Source: Spirochaetaceae bacterium (lineage in GTDB: Bacteria > Spirochaetota > Spirochaetia > SZUA-6 > Bin103). From it: a DNA stretch of 64,000 bases. The position numbers and the translations under genes were made by a program. The number at the start of each line of letters is the position of its first letter. Positions within the stretch are counted from its first letter, which is position 1. The DNA is taken from the NCBI GenBank assembly GCA_028820215.1, contig JAPPKD010000253.1, positions 28,860-92,859 of the forward strand, written 5' to 3'. Under the pieces are notes generated by a model that did no database searches, was not told the origin of the DNA, and saw only the letters and a list, made by a program, of their open reading frames with translations. Positions 42,662 to 51,992 of this stretch are shown piece by piece.

Positions 42662-43432
42662 ATGAACGACAACGGAAACAGGACAGGGCCGGCAGAGCGG
42701 ACAGGGTCGGCAGACAGGCCGAAGGACGACGCAGTTGCTTCACCCGCGGGAGATCCCCAGCGGCCGGATGAAGCGGCGGCCGATACGCGGCCGGCCAGGG
42801 AACCCGGCGACGGCAGTGACGGCTGCGAAGGCAAGACGGAAGGCCCGGTGAAGACGGACGGCCAAGTGGCTGGCGGGGCCGTTGCGGAACGCGATCTGGC
42901 CGTGGAGATAGCTGCCCTCCAGGATCAGTTGCTCCGCAAGCAGGCGGACTTCGAGAATTTCCGCAGACGGCTGCATCGCGAAAAGGACGACGCCATCCGC
43001 TATGCGAACACGGAGGTTCTCCTTGACCTTGCGGACATCATCGACGGCCTCGAGCGCGCCATCCAGACCGGCGAGGACGCCGACGTCGCATCCCTGCGCG
43101 ACGGAGTGTCGTTGATCGAAAAGCAGCTCACCGGTCTGTTGGAGCGCAAGTGGGGATTCTGTCGCTTCGTCTCCGCGGGTGAGCCGTTCGACCCGGAACG
43201 GCATCAGGCGATAGCGTCAGAAGAGTCCGGAACCCACGAGGTTGCCACCGTGGTGGAGGACTACCAAAGAGGCTACCTGCTGCACGATCGTGTGGTGCGC
43301 CCGGCGCGGGTCAAGGTCGCGCAACCGCTCTCAGGCTCGAACGAGGATCCGGCACGCCCACAGGACGATGGGGCTGCCGACACCGTCACGAACACGGACA
43401 ACACGAACGCGGACAGAGAGGAAGGCGAATAA
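42662..43432 (+). CDS. grpE: Nucleotide exchange factor GrpE
   Basis: 256 residues from ATG 42662; GTG 42641 would add seven residues but touches its own ribosome-binding site. The first ~75 residues are acidic and disordered, then a coiled-coil helix with [29 protein letters not shown] and the beta domain with [26 protein letters not shown] sequence and [23 protein letters not shown]. It releases ADP from DnaK. dnaK starts one base after its stop. The C-terminal tail is Asn/Asp/Thr-rich. Confidence 0.93.
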   Translation: MNDNGNRTGPAERTGSADRPKDDAVASPAGDPQRPDEAAADTRPAREPGDGSDGCEGKTEGPVKTDGQVAGGAVAERDLAVEIAALQDQLLRKQADFENFRRRLHREKDDAIRYANTEVLLDLADIIDGLERAIQTGEDADVASLRDGVSLIEKQLTGLLERKWGFCRFVSAGEPFDPERHQAIASEESGTHEVATVVEDYQRGYLLHDRVVRPARVKVAQPLSGSNEDPARPQDDGAADTVTNTDNTNADREEGE

Positions 43433-43433
43433 C

Positions 43434-45395
43434 ATGGGAAAGATCATCGGCATCGACTTGGGAACCACCAACTCCTGTGTTTCGGTGATGGAGGGAGGCG
43501 AGCCGACGGTGGTGCAGAACTCCGAGGGTCAGCGCACCACCCCGTCGATCGTCGCGTTCACGGACAAGGGGCGTCTGGTAGGCCAGCCGGCGAAGAACCA
43601 GATGGTCACCAATCCGGAGCGGACGGTGTATTCGATCAAGCGCTTCATGGGCCGTCGTTTCGACGAGGTGCCGGAAGAGATCAAGATGGTGCCGTATCGG
43701 GTCACCGACTCGGGCAACGACGTCCGCGTCCATATCGACGACAAGCAGTACTCGCCGCCCGAGATCGCGGCCGCCGTGCTGCAGAAGATGAAGGAGACGG
43801 CGGAGAACTACCTCGGCGAAACGGTGACCGAGGCGGTGATCACCGTCCCCGCCTACTTCAACGATTCGCAGCGCCAGGCGACCAAGGATGCCGGGCGGAT
43901 CGCCGGCCTCGATGTCAAGAGGATCGTCAACGAGCCGACGGCCGCAGCGCTCGCCTATGGGCTCAACAAGGAAGGCTCCGAGGAGAAGATCGCGGTCTAC
44001 GACCTTGGCGGCGGTACCTTCGACATCTCCATCCTCGAACTCGGCGACGGCGTATTCGAGGTCAAGTCCACCAACGGCGACACCCACCTGGGAGGGGACA
44101 ACTTCGACCAGCGGGTCATCGACTGGCTCATCGCCAGCTTCAAGAGCGACACCGGCATCGACCTGGCCAACGACCGGATGGCGCTGCAGCGCCTCAAGGA
44201 GGCGGCTGAGAAGGCCAAGATCGAGCTTTCCGGAACGCAGAGCACGGAGATCAACCTGCCGTTCATCACCGCGGACTCCTCCGGCCCCAAGCATCTGCAG
44301 TACACCCTGACGCGGGCCAGGTTCGAGCAGATGATCGAAGATCTGGTGCAACAGACGCGGCGTCCCTGCGAGCAGGCCATCAAGGACGCCGGCGTGAGCG
44401 CGGACGAGATCGACCAGGTCATCCTGGTGGGCGGCTCGACCCGTATTCCGGCGGTCCAGCAGTTGGTTGCCGGGTTGTTCGGGAAGGATCCGAACCGTGG
44501 TGTCAATCCGGACGAGGTGGTCGCGGTCGGAGCGGCCATCCAGGGCGGGATCCTGGGAGGGGACGTCAAGGATGTCCTGCTGCTGGACGTCACGCCGCTG
44601 TCGCTCGGGATCGAGACGCTGGGGCAGGTGTTCACACGGCTGATCGAGCGCAATACGACGATCCCCACTCGCAAGAGCCAGATCTTCTCCACGGCTGCCG
44701 ACAACCAGACCGCGGTCTCCATTCACGTACTGCAAGGGGAACGCGAGATGGCGACGCAGAACCGCACGCTCGGCAGGTTCGATCTGATCGGGATCCCGGC
44801 GGCTCCCCGTGGCGTTCCACAGATCGAGGTCGCCTTCGACATCGATGCGAACGGGATCGTCCACGTGTCCGCCAAGGATCTCGGTACCGGCAAGGAACAG
44901 AAGATCCGCATCGAGTCTTCCTCCGGACTCTCCGAGGACGAGATCGAGCGGATGGTGAAGGACGCGGAGGTCCACGCGGACGAAGACAAGAGCGCCCGGG
45001 ACGCCGCCGAGGCCAGGAACGAGGCAGACAGCCTGATCTATGCCACCGAGAAGTCGCTCAGCGACTTCGGTGACAAGGTGAGCGCGGATGACAAGGAGAA
45101 GATCACCACCGCGATCGCGGAACTGAAGCAGGCGGTCGAGGGCAACGACAGCGCCACGATCAAGGAGAAGACCGAGGCGCTCAAGCAGGCTTCCCACAAG
45201 CTCGCCGAAGAGGTGTACCGGGACGCTCAGCAGAAGGCATCGGCCGAATCGGGCGATGCCGGCGCCGGCACGCAGGATGCCGGCGCCGGGAGCGACTCGC
45301 AGAGTGATGCCGACCAGGGAGCCAACGGCAAGGGGGCTGGTTCGGTTCAGGACGCCGACTACGAGGTGGTCGACGACGACGAGAAGCGCGGCTAG
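43434..45395 (+). CDS. dnaK: Chaperone DnaK (Hsp70)
   Basis: 653 residues from ATG 43434 after GAGGAAGGC; the longer frame to 43242 lies within grp[12 protein letters not shown] (residues 5-15), [35 protein letters not shown] and [13 protein letters not shown] are the ATPase signatures; the substrate domain has [15 protein letters not shown]. The C-terminus ends in the acidic [12 protein letters not shown], similar to the EEVD-like end of bacterial DnaK. Works with GrpE and DnaJ encoded on either side. Confidence 0.98.
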   Translation: MGKIIGIDLGTTNSCVSVMEGGEPTVVQNSEGQRTTPSIVAFTDKGRLVGQPAKNQMVTNPERTVYSIKRFMGRRFDEVPEEIKMVPYRVTDSGNDVRVHIDDKQYSPPEIAAAVLQKMKETAENYLGETVTEAVITVPAYFNDSQRQATKDAGRIAGLDVKRIVNEPTAAALAYGLNKEGSEEKIAVYDLGGGTFDISILELGDGVFEVKSTNGDTHLGGDNFDQRVIDWLIASFKSDTGIDLANDRMALQRLKEAAEKAKIELSGTQSTEINLPFITADSSGPKHLQYTLTRARFEQMIEDLVQQTRRPCEQAIKDAGVSADEIDQVILVGGSTRIPAVQQLVAGLFGKDPNRGVNPDEVVAVGAAIQGGILGGDVKDVLLLDVTPLSLGIETLGQVFTRLIERNTTIPTRKSQIFSTAADNQTAVSIHVLQGEREMATQNRTLGRFDLIGIPAAPRGVPQIEVAFDIDANGIVHVSAKDLGTGKEQKIRIESSSGLSEDEIERMVKDAEVHADEDKSARDAAEARNEADSLIYATEKSLSDFGDKVSADDKEKITTAIAELKQAVEGNDSATIKEKTEALKQASHKLAEEVYRDAQQKASAESGDAGAGTQDAGAGSDSQSDADQGANGKGAGSVQDADYEVVDDDEKRG

Positions 45396-45434
45396 GAATC
45401 TGTCGGATGGCCCATGGTGCCAATCCGGACAGAC

Positions 45435-45458
45435 GCTCAGGGTGGCGCTCAGGGTGGA
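45435..45458 (+). repeat. 12-bp tandem repeat between dnaK and dnaJ
   Basis: GCTCAGGGTGGC (45435-45446) followed by GCTCAGGGTGGA (45447-45458), 11 of 12 identical, in the otherwise featureless 121-bp gap. Confidence 0.8.
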
Positions 45459-45465
45459 CGGACTG

Positions 45466-45480
45466 ACCACCTGCGGTGGT
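45466..45480 (+). promoter_or_regulatory. Hairpin between dnaK and dnaJ
   Basis: ACCACC (45466-45471), TGC loop, GGTGGT (45475-45480). A perfect 6-bp stem without a T-run, so processing or partial attenuation is more likely than full termination. Confidence 0.35.
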
Positions 45481-45516
45481 GACCGCCGCGGCGACACCGC
45501 AGGACGATAGCTCAGG

Positions 45517-46647
45517 ATGGCCAAGCGCGATTACTACGAGGTCCTGGGGCTGGACCGCTCCGCGGAACTCGACGAGATCAAGAAGGCGTACCGCAAGCTG
45601 GCGGTGCGCTACCACCCGGACCGCAACGCGGGCGACGGGCAAGCCGAAGAGCGCTTCAAGGAGGCCACCGAAGCGTACGACGTGCTGGCCAATCCGCAGA
45701 AGAGGCAAGCCTACGACCAGTTCGGCTTTGCCGGAGTGGACGGCATGGCCGGGGGCCAGGCGCACGACTTCTCACACGTGTTCCGCGACTTCGAGGACAT
45801 ATTCGGGGACGTCGGCAGCATTTTCGACTCGTTCTTCACGCGCACCGATCGGCGGCGTGGTGGAGGACGCCGCGGCGCAGCGGGCCGTGGAGGCGATCTG
45901 CGCTACGATTTGCGGGTTCCGTTCGAACAAGCGGTGTTCGGCACCAAGGCAGAGATCGCCTACCGTCGCCAGGAGGCGTGTTCCCGCTGCGACGGTAGCG
46001 GCACCGAAGGCAGCAGCAGCCGCAGCATCTGTCCGACCTGCGGCGGCTCCGGTCAGGTGCGCCGCAACTCCGGGTTCTTCTCGATCGCCACGTCCTGCCC
46101 CTCATGCGGGGGGGAGGGGGAGGTGATCGAGAACCCATGCCGCGTGTGCCGGGGAACCGGACGCGAACAGAAGGAACGAAGACTGCGGGTGACCATCCCG
46201 GTCGGCATGGAGGACGGCAAGCGCATCCAGCTCAACGGACAGGGGGACGAAGGCATCGGTCGTGCGCCGGCCGGCGACCTGTATGTCTTCGTGCACGTGG
46301 AGCCGCACGCGTGTTACCAGCGCCATGGCGATGACCTGTACTGCGTGATCCCACTGGCGTTCACCCAGGCCGCACTGGGAACCTCGATCCTGGTCGGCAC
46401 GCTCGACGACCGGCGTATCCGGGTCAAGGTTCCGGCAGGAACGCAACCGGGCAGACTGCTGCGGGTGCGGGGCGAGGGAGTGCCGCATCTGGACAAACCC
46501 GGTCGGCGCGGAGACCTGTATATCAAGGTCGCGGTGACGGTCCCGGACAGACTCTCGTCGCACGCCAGGAAACTGCTCGGCGAGGTGGCTGAAGTGGTCG
46601 GAGAGGAATCGAGCCCCGAGCCGGTGCCGCTCGCCGAATTGGAGTAG
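45517..46647 (+). CDS. dnaJ: Chaperone DnaJ (Hsp40)
   Basis: 376 residues. J domain with HPD at 33-35 (KLAVRYHPDRNAG), a Gly/Phe/Arg region (about 68-120), the four zinc motifs CSRCDGSG, CPTCGGSG, CPSCGGEG and CRVCRGTG, then the two substrate-binding beta domains with VTIPVGMEDGKRIQLNGQGDEG. It stimulates DnaK. The stop TAG (46645-46647) is in the same frame as the following sensor kinase gene. Confidence 0.96.
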   Translation: MAKRDYYEVLGLDRSAELDEIKKAYRKLAVRYHPDRNAGDGQAEERFKEATEAYDVLANPQKRQAYDQFGFAGVDGMAGGQAHDFSHVFRDFEDIFGDVGSIFDSFFTRTDRRRGGGRRGAAGRGGDLRYDLRVPFEQAVFGTKAEIAYRRQEACSRCDGSGTEGSSSRSICPTCGGSGQVRRNSGFFSIATSCPSCGGEGEVIENPCRVCRGTGREQKERRLRVTIPVGMEDGKRIQLNGQGDEGIGRAPAGDLYVFVHVEPHACYQRHGDDLYCVIPLAFTQAALGTSILVGTLDDRRIRVKVPAGTQPGRLLRVRGEGVPHLDKPGRRGDLYIKVAVTVPDRLSSHARKLLGEVAEVVGEESSPEPVPLAELE

Positions 46648-46695
46648 CCGGCCACGGTACACCCCATCACCGTCGGGGCGATCGCACTCATCACC

Positions 46696-47952
46696 TTGGC
46701 GGTACCTCTGGGCGTGGCGGCCGCATGGCAGCGGCGCTGGACGTGGACCGGTGTCTGGCAGGTCGCGTTGCTTGCGACGCTGGCGGTGCGGGCGATCGGC
46801 AGGCTGATGCCGGACGGCACGGTCGTTGAGATCCTGAGCGCCCAGGGCGTGATCTGGTTCTCCGGAGCGTGGTTGGCGGTCCGTGATCGCGGGGTCTCGC
46901 CTCGTGTGTGGCACGCGTTCTGCGTGTCACTGATCGTGCAGAACTGCCTGACTTCGGCGTTTGGTCTGCAAGGCACGGTGCCCGCATTGGCGCTGTCGTC
47001 GTTGACGCTTGCCGCCTCTGCGGCTGCCGGACCGCTCCAATTGTTGGCCTCGGGTACGATCGCCACCCGACCTCGCGGGCGTGTCGTCGTGGTCTCGTTC
47101 GCCTCTCTGGCGGTGGCGGGCGCGCTGTACGAGCGCTGGACGGACGAACTCGGTCTGCCGCGCCTCGCTCCTGGCCTCTGGTGTGAGTTGGCGTTGCTGG
47201 CTGCCGCGGTGGTGGCGAACCAGCTGTATACCGGCCCGTTCCGGCCTCGATACGTGGATGCCGCTCGCGCCGAGCTTGCGGAGTCCGAAGAGCGGTTGCA
47301 GATGCAGAGCCGCCTCGCGTCGGTCGGCCAGTTGGCCACCGGGGCCGTGCATGGAGTCAAGAATGCGCTGTCCGCCATCGGCTTGGCGGCCGACTGGGGA
47401 ACGGCGGCGGGTACGGACGCTGACGCACAGCGGAGCCTGCAGCTCATCCGCCGCAACGTCCGCGCAGCGCATCAGGACCTGGAACGGCTGCTGCGCGAGA
47501 TCAAGGACGACGAGGCGCGGGACGCGGACGTTACGGAGGTGGTCCAGGCCGTCGCCGAATCCATGCGCATCGCCGTGCGGCCGCATCGGGCGACCCTGCA
47601 GGTCGACCTGCAGCCTGGACTCATGGCCGCGATCGGGCCAAGCGACCTGACCATCGTGGTTTCCAGTCTGGTAGAGAATGCTGCCCGGGCCGGCAGAGGA
47701 TCACCAACCACGATCCGCGTCGCGTCGCGGCGAGGGACGGCCGGCACGGTGATCGTGGAAGTGATCGACGACGCAGGCGGGATGGACGCCAAGACCGCGA
47801 CTGCCGCGTTCGAGCTGGGTAGCTCGGGAGACGAGAGCACGGGACTGGGTCTGCCGTTGAGCAGCAAGCTCGTCGAGAGCGCCAGCGGTGAGCTCAAGTG
47901 GCATCCCGTGGAGGGTGGCTCGCGCTTCACGATCGAGCTTCCCGAGGCATAG
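46696..47952 (+). CDS. Membrane sensor histidine kinase without partner
   Basis: 418 residues from TTG 46696, but the true start is probably upstream. About six or seven membrane segments (up to about residue 180) precede a dimerisation helix with ASVGQLATGAVHGVKNALSAIG (His219 as phospho-acceptor; HGVKN replaces the usual HExxNPL). The ATPase domain has SSLVENAARAG (N box), VIDDAGGMD (G1) and STGLGLPLSSKLV (G2). TTG cuts the first helix in half. In-frame ACG at 46654, 9 nt after GGAG (46641-46644), would give 432 residues and a full helix ITVGAIALITLAVPLGVAAAW. No response regulator is adjacent. Signal unknown. Confidence 0.82.
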   Translation: MAVPLGVAAAWQRRWTWTGVWQVALLATLAVRAIGRLMPDGTVVEILSAQGVIWFSGAWLAVRDRGVSPRVWHAFCVSLIVQNCLTSAFGLQGTVPALALSSLTLAASAAAGPLQLLASGTIATRPRGRVVVVSFASLAVAGALYERWTDELGLPRLAPGLWCELALLAAAVVANQLYTGPFRPRYVDAARAELAESEERLQMQSRLASVGQLATGAVHGVKNALSAIGLAADWGTAAGTDADAQRSLQLIRRNVRAAHQDLERLLREIKDDEARDADVTEVVQAVAESMRIAVRPHRATLQVDLQPGLMAAIGPSDLTIVVSSLVENAARAGRGSPTTIRVASRRGTAGTVIVEVIDDAGGMDAKTATAAFELGSSGDESTGLGLPLSSKLVESASGELKWHPVEGGSRFTIELPEA

Positions 47953-47967
47953 GCGATACGGCGGGCG

Positions 47968-49026
47968 ATGGAGGCCGGGGACCCGGGCGTGGGCGTACGG
48001 ACCGTTGCGGCGACCAGCCGAAAGTTCCTGGGCTGCAAGCGGCGTCTGGCTCGCTGGATCGCGGACTCCATGTTCGCCGTCGCCGGGACACCCGCATCCT
48101 TTCTGGATGGCTTCTGCGGGACCGGTGCGATCGGCCTGGAGATGCTGTCCCGAGGGGTGGGCAGCGTCACGTGCGTCGACAATCTGCGTTCGAACACGTT
48201 GATCCTCGACGGAGTGCTGTCCCGCACCGACCCTGAGCGGCTGCAACCAGCGCTGCGCGAGCTCAACTCGATGCTGCCGAGGTCCGGCTATGCGACGCGG
48301 TGGTACTCGGACACCTACTTCACGCGTGAGAACTGCATGCGGATCGACGCCATCCGTCCGGGGGTGGACGTGCTCCTCGCCTCCGGCGTGATCGGCCCGG
48401 CCGAGCGGTCGTGGCTGCTTGCCAGCCTGCTGCTGGCATGCGACCGGGCTGCCAATACCGTCGGCCAGTACGACGCGTATCTCAAGCACCTCGGCAGCAG
48501 CCCATTCCGGGGCGGCCGTCATGTGGTCGACGCACGCGTGTACGAACCTCTGCGCCTCGTGCCGATTCGCACGATCGACGCACCGGGAGCGAGCGTGCTC
48601 ACCGGAGACCTCCTCGACATTGCGCCGCGCATCGAGGCTGACATCGTCTACCTCGATCCTCCCTACACGACGCGGCAGTACGTCGACAACTACCACGTGC
48701 TGGAGAACATCGCGCGATGGCAGCGGCCCGAGCTGTCGGGGAAGACGCGGAAGTTCCCCCGCGGCCGTCTCAAGAGCCCGTTCAGCACCCGGCGCGGCGC
48801 AGCCGGAGCGATCGCCGCGTTGCTCTCGGCGCTGCGCGCGAAGTGGATCGCGGTCTCGTACAATTCGGAGGGCATCGTGCCCATCGCCGAGCTGGTCGCC
48901 TTGGCTCGCCGGCATGGAACCGTACGCACGTTCTCGCGTCCGTACCCGGTGTTTGGACGCGGTGCGGGCGTGGCCCGGCGGCGGTCGGTGACCGAATACC
49001 TCGTGATGATCGGGCCCCGGCGATGA
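47968..49026 (+). CDS. D12-class DNA adenine methyltransferase
   Basis: 352 residues, ATG 15 bp after the kinase stop. KFLGCKRRLARWI at the start (usual 'KWAGGK/RYIGSK'), motif I LDGFCGTGAIGLEML (D47-G53 around the AdoMet loop), motif IV DPPY at 230-233 within VYLDPPYTTRQYVDNYHVLENI, typical of D12-family N6-adenine methyltransferases. The recognition sequence cannot be read. It overlaps the next methyltransferase by 4 bp (ATGA). No restriction endonuclease is adjacent, so an orphan or regulatory role is likely. Confidence 0.85.
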   Translation: MEAGDPGVGVRTVAATSRKFLGCKRRLARWIADSMFAVAGTPASFLDGFCGTGAIGLEMLSRGVGSVTCVDNLRSNTLILDGVLSRTDPERLQPALRELNSMLPRSGYATRWYSDTYFTRENCMRIDAIRPGVDVLLASGVIGPAERSWLLASLLLACDRAANTVGQYDAYLKHLGSSPFRGGRHVVDARVYEPLRLVPIRTIDAPGASVLTGDLLDIAPRIEADIVYLDPPYTTRQYVDNYHVLENIARWQRPELSGKTRKFPRGRLKSPFSTRRGAAGAIAALLSALRAKWIAVSYNSEGIVPIAELVALARRHGTVRTFSRPYPVFGRGAGVARRRSVTEYLVMIGPRR

Positions 49027-49886
49027 GCACGGGCAAGCAGGAGCTGTTCCATCCCGACGGCCGATCCCGCGGGTTCTACTCGGAGCGCAACCGGCTGAAC
49101 GACCTCACCGGAAAGGAGTGGCTGTACTGGACCCGTTCTGTGATCAGCCGCCCGTATCCGATTGACCATCAGCACCATATACGGCGAGCCCATGGCGGCC
49201 AGAAACCGCCGGAGCTGTGCGCGGATCTGGTCCGCGTTTTCAGCAAGGCGGGAGAGTCCGTGCTCGATCCGTTCATGGGCGTGGGCGGCGTGTTGATCGG
49301 GGCGGAACTCGCCGGCCGGAACGCCACGGGGATAGACATCAACCCGCACTGGATCAGCCTGTATCGGCAGGTCTGCAGCCTGGAGGGGCTGGGAGGGCTG
49401 GAGACCCTTGCGGGCGATGCCCGGGAGGCGCTCCCGAAGCTGCGCGGCCGCCGCTTCCAGTTGATTCTCACCGACGTTCCGTATTGGCAGATGGAGACTG
49501 CGCCGCGGTCGAAAGGGGAGTTCAAGCGGGTCGGACAACCGGCCGCTCCCCGACGGCCCACGCGGCTGCACGGCCACAGCGACATCCGATATCCGAGCAA
49601 GCAGGCGTGGCTCGATGCCATGGGAAGGATCTTCACGCAGGCAACCGTCCTCCTGGACCGCAACCGCTATCTCGCGACGTTCATCGGCGACATGTATCTG
49701 CAAGGCCGCTACCATTGCCTGTCCGCGGAACTGGGCGAAACCCTCAGCGCCATCCCCGGCCTGGTGTGGAAGGCCAATCTCGTCTGGTACGACGTCGCCA
49801 AGGCGCTGCATCTGTACGGCTACCAGTACGCTTACATCCCCTCCATGCTGCATCAGAACATCCTGGTGTTTCGCAAAGAGGGATGA
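49023..49886 (+). CDS. DNA methyltransferase with DVPY motif
   Basis: 287 residues from ATG 49023 (overlap with the first methyltransferase; longer in-frame ATG 48717 lies inside it). Motif I SVLDPFMGVGGVLIGAEL (82-89 core) and GIDINPHW precede motif IV TDVPYW (150-155), so order is I then IV. The catalytic tetrapeptide is D-V-P-Y where DPPY/NPPY/SPPY is usual. N6-adenine or N4-cytosine modification is possible. Paired with the D12 enzyme, perhaps modifying the two strands of an asymmetric site; that is inference. Confidence 0.78.
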   Translation: MSTGKQELFHPDGRSRGFYSERNRLNDLTGKEWLYWTRSVISRPYPIDHQHHIRRAHGGQKPPELCADLVRVFSKAGESVLDPFMGVGGVLIGAELAGRNATGIDINPHWISLYRQVCSLEGLGGLETLAGDAREALPKLRGRRFQLILTDVPYWQMETAPRSKGEFKRVGQPAAPRRPTRLHGHSDIRYPSKQAWLDAMGRIFTQATVLLDRNRYLATFIGDMYLQGRYHCLSAELGETLSAIPGLVWKANLVWYDVAKALHLYGYQYAYIPSMLHQNILVFRKEG

Positions 49887-49908
49887 TGCGGAAGGGGGGC
49901 GGACAGGT

Positions 49909-50667
49909 ATGAGCCACGCTCGTCATCAGTACGTCCATGGATTCCGGGCGATCGAGGAACTGCTGTCGGCTCCTTCGCCCGGCGGCGTGCTCATGCTTGC
50001 GCGCGCCGGGGCTCGACACAGAAAGCTGGCGCAACTGGCGGCTGAGTCGGGAGTGCCCGTCCGGCGAACGAGCGACGGTGAGCTGAGCCGGCACGTCGAC
50101 CCCGAACGCCATCGGGGCGCGTTATTGCGGGTCCGTTGCCGTCAACCACGAACGGATGACCGGCGACTGGAAGAGATTGCGGCTCGAACCGACAGCCACG
50201 CCCTGGTTCTGGCCGTCGACGGGGTCACGGATACCGGCAATCTGGGAGGGATCCTCCGTTCCGCGGAATGCTTCGGCGTCGACATCGTGGTGCTGCAGGC
50301 GGACCGCGCCGCGGCCGTCAGTCCGGCGGCGATTCGCGCGGCTTCCGGGGCCACGGCCTACCTGACGATCGCCACGGTCACCAACCTGGCACGGGCGCTC
50401 ACGCGCCTTCAGCGGGCTGGATTCTGGGTAGTCGGGGCCGATCTCGACGGACAACCTCTGGATGGGTATCGGTTCGCGGAGCGCAGCGTCGTCGTCGTGG
50501 GGGCGGAAGGATCCGGGATCCGCCCGGGCGTTCGCGCGCATTGCGACGCGCTGGTGACTGTCGAGACGGCCGGCAGCGTCGGCTCGCTCAACGTGAGCGT
50601 GGCTGCCGGGATCGTGTTGTATCGAGCCGCACGCTCCCATGCTGCCGCCTGTCGCACGGGTCCCTGA
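49909..50667 (+). CDS. rlmB: 23S rRNA 2'-O-methyltransferase, RlmB/SpoU family
   Basis: 252 residues from ATG 49909 after GGAAGGGGGGCGGACAGG. N-terminal substrate-binding domain (YVHGFRAIEELL, about 8-19) and a C-terminal SPOUT knot with DGVTDTGNLGGILRSAECFGV (motif 1), VVVVGAEGSGI (motif 2) and GSVGSLNVSVAAGIVLY (motif 3). It is closest to RlmB, which methylates G2251 in the P loop of 23S rRNA; a TrmH-type tRNA target is less likely. Last gene of the grpE operon, 22 bp after the methyltransferase. Confidence 0.88.
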   Translation: MSHARHQYVHGFRAIEELLSAPSPGGVLMLARAGARHRKLAQLAAESGVPVRRTSDGELSRHVDPERHRGALLRVRCRQPRTDDRRLEEIAARTDSHALVLAVDGVTDTGNLGGILRSAECFGVDIVVLQADRAAAVSPAAIRAASGATAYLTIATVTNLARALTRLQRAGFWVVGADLDGQPLDGYRFAERSVVVVGAEGSGIRPGVRAHCDALVTVETAGSVGSLNVSVAAGIVLYRAARSHAAACRTGP

Positions 50668-50676
50668 CCGGGACCC
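50658..50676 (+). terminator. Hairpin at the rlmB stop codon
   Basis: GGGTCCC (50658-50664) and GGGACCC (50670-50676), loop TGACC containing the stop codon. A strong 7-bp GC stem between convergent rlmB and purD, followed only by TT, so it may terminate in either direction. Confidence 0.5.
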
Positions 50677-50707
50677 TTCGCCGGAGGCGAGGTAACCGGA
50701 GCCCTGT

Positions 50708-51961
50708 CTATCGGTTGCCGCGGTAGGCGGCAGCGATGTCGTGGCGGTACCAGCCGCCGTGGAAGCGGATCCGCTCCGCCAGTTCGTAGGCGTGGGCGGC
50801 AGCCGCCCCGAGGTCGGAGCCGAGTCCCACCGCAGAAAAGCACCGGCCTCCGCCGGTGACCACTCGCCCGTCGCGGGTCCGTGTGCTCGCGTGAAAAATC
50901 AGCCCGCGGTCAGGGTCGGCGACCGGCACGTCCACGGGAAAGCCGGTTTCATACCGCTCCGGGTAGCCGCGGGAAGCGACCACCACGCACGCGGCCGCGC
51001 GGTCCTGGGGTGGAACGTCCGGCAGCCGTCCCGTCGCGACGGCATCGAGCAGGGAGGCCAGATCGGTGTTCAGGGAGGGAATGAGCACCTGCGCTTCCGG
51101 GTCTCCGAAGCGGACGTTGTACTCGATCACCCGGGGACCGTCCTCGGTGACCATCAGGCCCACGTAGAGCACGCCCCGGTAGCTCAGGCCCTCCTCGGCC
51201 ATGCCGTTCACGGTGGGCTCGATGATCCGCGCCCGGATCCGCCGGTCCAGTTCGTCGGTAATCCACGGCACCGGGGTGATCGACCCCATGCCCCCGGTAT
51301 TGAGGCCCACCTCGCCTTCGTGCTGTTTCTTGTAGTCCGCGCAGTAGGGCAACAGGAAGCAGTCGCCCCGGTCGTGGCCGGACAACAACACGAAGGCGGA
51401 CAGCTCGGGGCCGCTCAAGTGTTCCTCCAGGAGGATGGATCCCGACCGCAGTCCATTGCGGGCGAACGTGACCAGAGCATCCATGTCGTCGGAGTCCAGC
51501 ACGCCCTTGCCGTCCGCGAGGCCGTCACGCTTGACCACGAGACGCCGTTTCGAGCTCCGCAACAACCGCTCTGCCGTGCCGATCTCGTGAACGTGCTGCG
51601 AACGTGCCGTAGGCACCCGGTGCCGGGCCATGAACTCCTTCGCAAAGGCCTTGCTCGACTCGAGCCGGGCGGCTCGGCGCGTTGCTCCGAGCGCGGCCAC
51701 TCCGGCCGCATCCAGACGATCGACGACGCCGGCGGCCAACGGCGCTTCAGGACCGATCACCGCGAGGTCTATCCTGTGCGTGCGGCAGGCGCCCAGTACG
51801 GCGTCCGGGTCAAGCGGGTCCAGTGAAGCGATATTCTCGGCGACCTCCGCGGTGCCGGCGTTGCCAGGGCCGGCGTACAGCCGGCTTACTGTCGAGCTGC
51901 GTGACAGGCCCCAAACCAGGGCGCTCTCCCGTGCCCCGGAGCCGATCACGAGCGCGTTCAT
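50708..51961 (-). CDS. purD: Phosphoribosylamine-glycine ligase
   Basis: 417 residues from ATG 51961. N-terminal domain with LVIGSGARESALVWGL (normally GGREHAL; here S replaces H), IGPEAPLAAGVVDRL and RAARLESSKAFAKEFM, then the ATP-grasp domain with VVKRDGLADGKGV, GGMGSITPVP, and the final EYNVRFGDPEAQVLIP. Catalyses the second step of purine synthesis, PRA + Gly + ATP to GAR. Downstream of tatD (31-bp gap), probably cotranscribed. Weak ribosome-binding site. Confidence 0.93.
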   Translation of the reverse strand: MNALVIGSGARESALVWGLSRSSTVSRLYAGPGNAGTAEVAENIASLDPLDPDAVLGACRTHRIDLAVIGPEAPLAAGVVDRLDAAGVAALGATRRAARLESSKAFAKEFMARHRVPTARSQHVHEIGTAERLLRSSKRRLVVKRDGLADGKGVLDSDDMDALVTFARNGLRSGSILLEEHLSGPELSAFVLLSGHDRGDCFLLPYCADYKKQHEGEVGLNTGGMGSITPVPWITDELDRRIRARIIEPTVNGMAEEGLSYRGVLYVGLMVTEDGPRVIEYNVRFGDPEAQVLIPSLNTDLASLLDAVATGRLPDVPPQDRAAACVVVASRGYPERYETGFPVDVPVADPDRGLIFHASTRTRDGRVVTGGGRCFSAVGLGSDLGAAAAHAYELAERIRFHGGWYRHDIAAAYRGNR

Positions 51962-51992
51962 CCGCGCCCCGACGAGTGCTTCGGGTGGCCGA

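Noticed and set aside
47968..49886. Complete restriction-modification system
   Set aside because: No endonuclease-like ORF flanks the two methyltransferases; neighbours are a kinase and rlmB.
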